Under the pieces are notes generated by a model. That model did not search any database. It was not told the origin of the DNA and worked only from the letters and a program-made list of their open reading frames with translations. A stretch of 5,656 bases of DNA from CAYJNO01 sp044432885 (GTDB lineage Bacteria; Bacillota_I; Bacilli_A; Erysipelotrichales; Erysipelotrichaceae): the NCBI GenBank assembly GCA_044432885.1, contig JAWXUG010000104.1:1-5656 (forward strand), read 5' to 3'. Below, one piece after another: positions 5,538 to 5,656 of this stretch. Made by a program: the position numbers and the translations under genes. Position 1 is the stretch's first letter; each line of letters begins with the position of its first letter.

Positions 5538-5656
5538 TCAAAAAATGATGCAATTGAAACATTAAGCACAAATAAAGGCTTAAACATTAAAGTTCTTGGT
5601 GGTGGTTGTGCTAAATGTAATCAATTAGAAAAAGTTACCAAAGAGGCATTAAGTGA
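5469..5656 (+). pseudogene. Thioredoxin-like redox-active disulfide protein gene interrupted by an in-frame TAA; also cut by the right window edge
   Basis: A strong site (GAAGGAG, 5456-5462) and ATG at 5469 begin MKLFGLGKKEETQTCSCEQGCS, then TAA at 5535-5537. The same frame stays open from 5538 to the window end and reads NIKVLGGGCAKCNQLEKVT, the start of a thioredoxin_3/redox-active disulfide protein 2 domain with its CxxC (C47-x2-C50, counting the stop as 23). Relatives I recall have a Cys-rich N-terminus joined directly to such a domain, so the TAA looks like a single-base nonsense change in an otherwise normal gene. No frameshift is needed. After the stop there is no in-frame ATG, GTG or TTG before the domain. 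The gene is third in the arsR-permease operon, where this family commonly occurs as a thiol partner of DUF318 permeases. Either it is a recent pseudogene, a sequencing error is present, or expression uses readthrough or re-initiation. Confidence 0.7.

Noticed and set aside
5545..5565. Tandem ATG ATG after the stop as a restart for the thioredoxin domain
   Set aside because: Both are in the +1 frame and reach a TAA after a few codons, so they cannot give the domain without a frameshift.

Overview
The window is AT-rich, with strong AGGAGG-type ribosome sites, sigma-A-like promoters and the standard genetic code (TGG for Trp, TAA ends every complete gene). This points to a low-GC Bacillota (Firmicutes) chromosome. 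The protein families (CpXC, LacA/Maa-type acetyltransferase, ArsR plus DUF318 permease plus redox-active disulfide protein) fit Clostridia, Erysipelotrichia or Turicibacter-like bacteria, but the genus cannot be fixed from the sequence.

Layout. (1) 1-225, minus strand: the N-terminal part of a CpXC-domain zinc-ribbon protein that runs off the left edge. (2) 226-433: a divergent intergenic region with a promoter on each strand. (3) 434-1027, plus: a complete hexapeptide-repeat sugar O-acetyltransferase. (4) 1077-1144: a shared bidirectional terminator between convergent genes. The stop codon of the next gene sits in its loop. (5) 1104-3794, minus: a large (896 aa) SF2 DExH helicase with an unusual C-terminal two-helix membrane hairpin and an unassigned cytoplasmic tail. 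(6) 3795-4039: a second divergent intergenic region with an extended -10 promoter for the helicase and a good -35/-10 promoter for the operon to the right. An inverted repeat covering that -10 is a candidate ArsR operator. (7) 4040 to the right edge, plus: an arsR-type operon of a Cys-containing ArsR/SmtB repressor, a DUF318/ArsP_1 permease with an FCSCSS motif, and a small thioredoxin-like (redox-active disulfide) gene.

The three operon genes make sense together. The repressor would sense a thiophilic metal(loid), the permease would move the toxic species out, and the CxxC protein would supply reducing or binding thiols. The third gene is odd here: after a 22-codon Cys-rich N-terminus it has an in-frame TAA, and the thioredoxin domain continues in the same frame without a normal start codon. 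It is either a nonsense-broken gene or is expressed in an unusual way.

The most interesting candidates for follow-up are the membrane-anchored helicase (a possible undescribed defence or nucleic-acid-handling factor; inference only), the stop-interrupted thioredoxin gene, and the terminator whose loop carries a stop codon. No CRISPR array, tRNA, rRNA, insertion sequence or transposase was seen.
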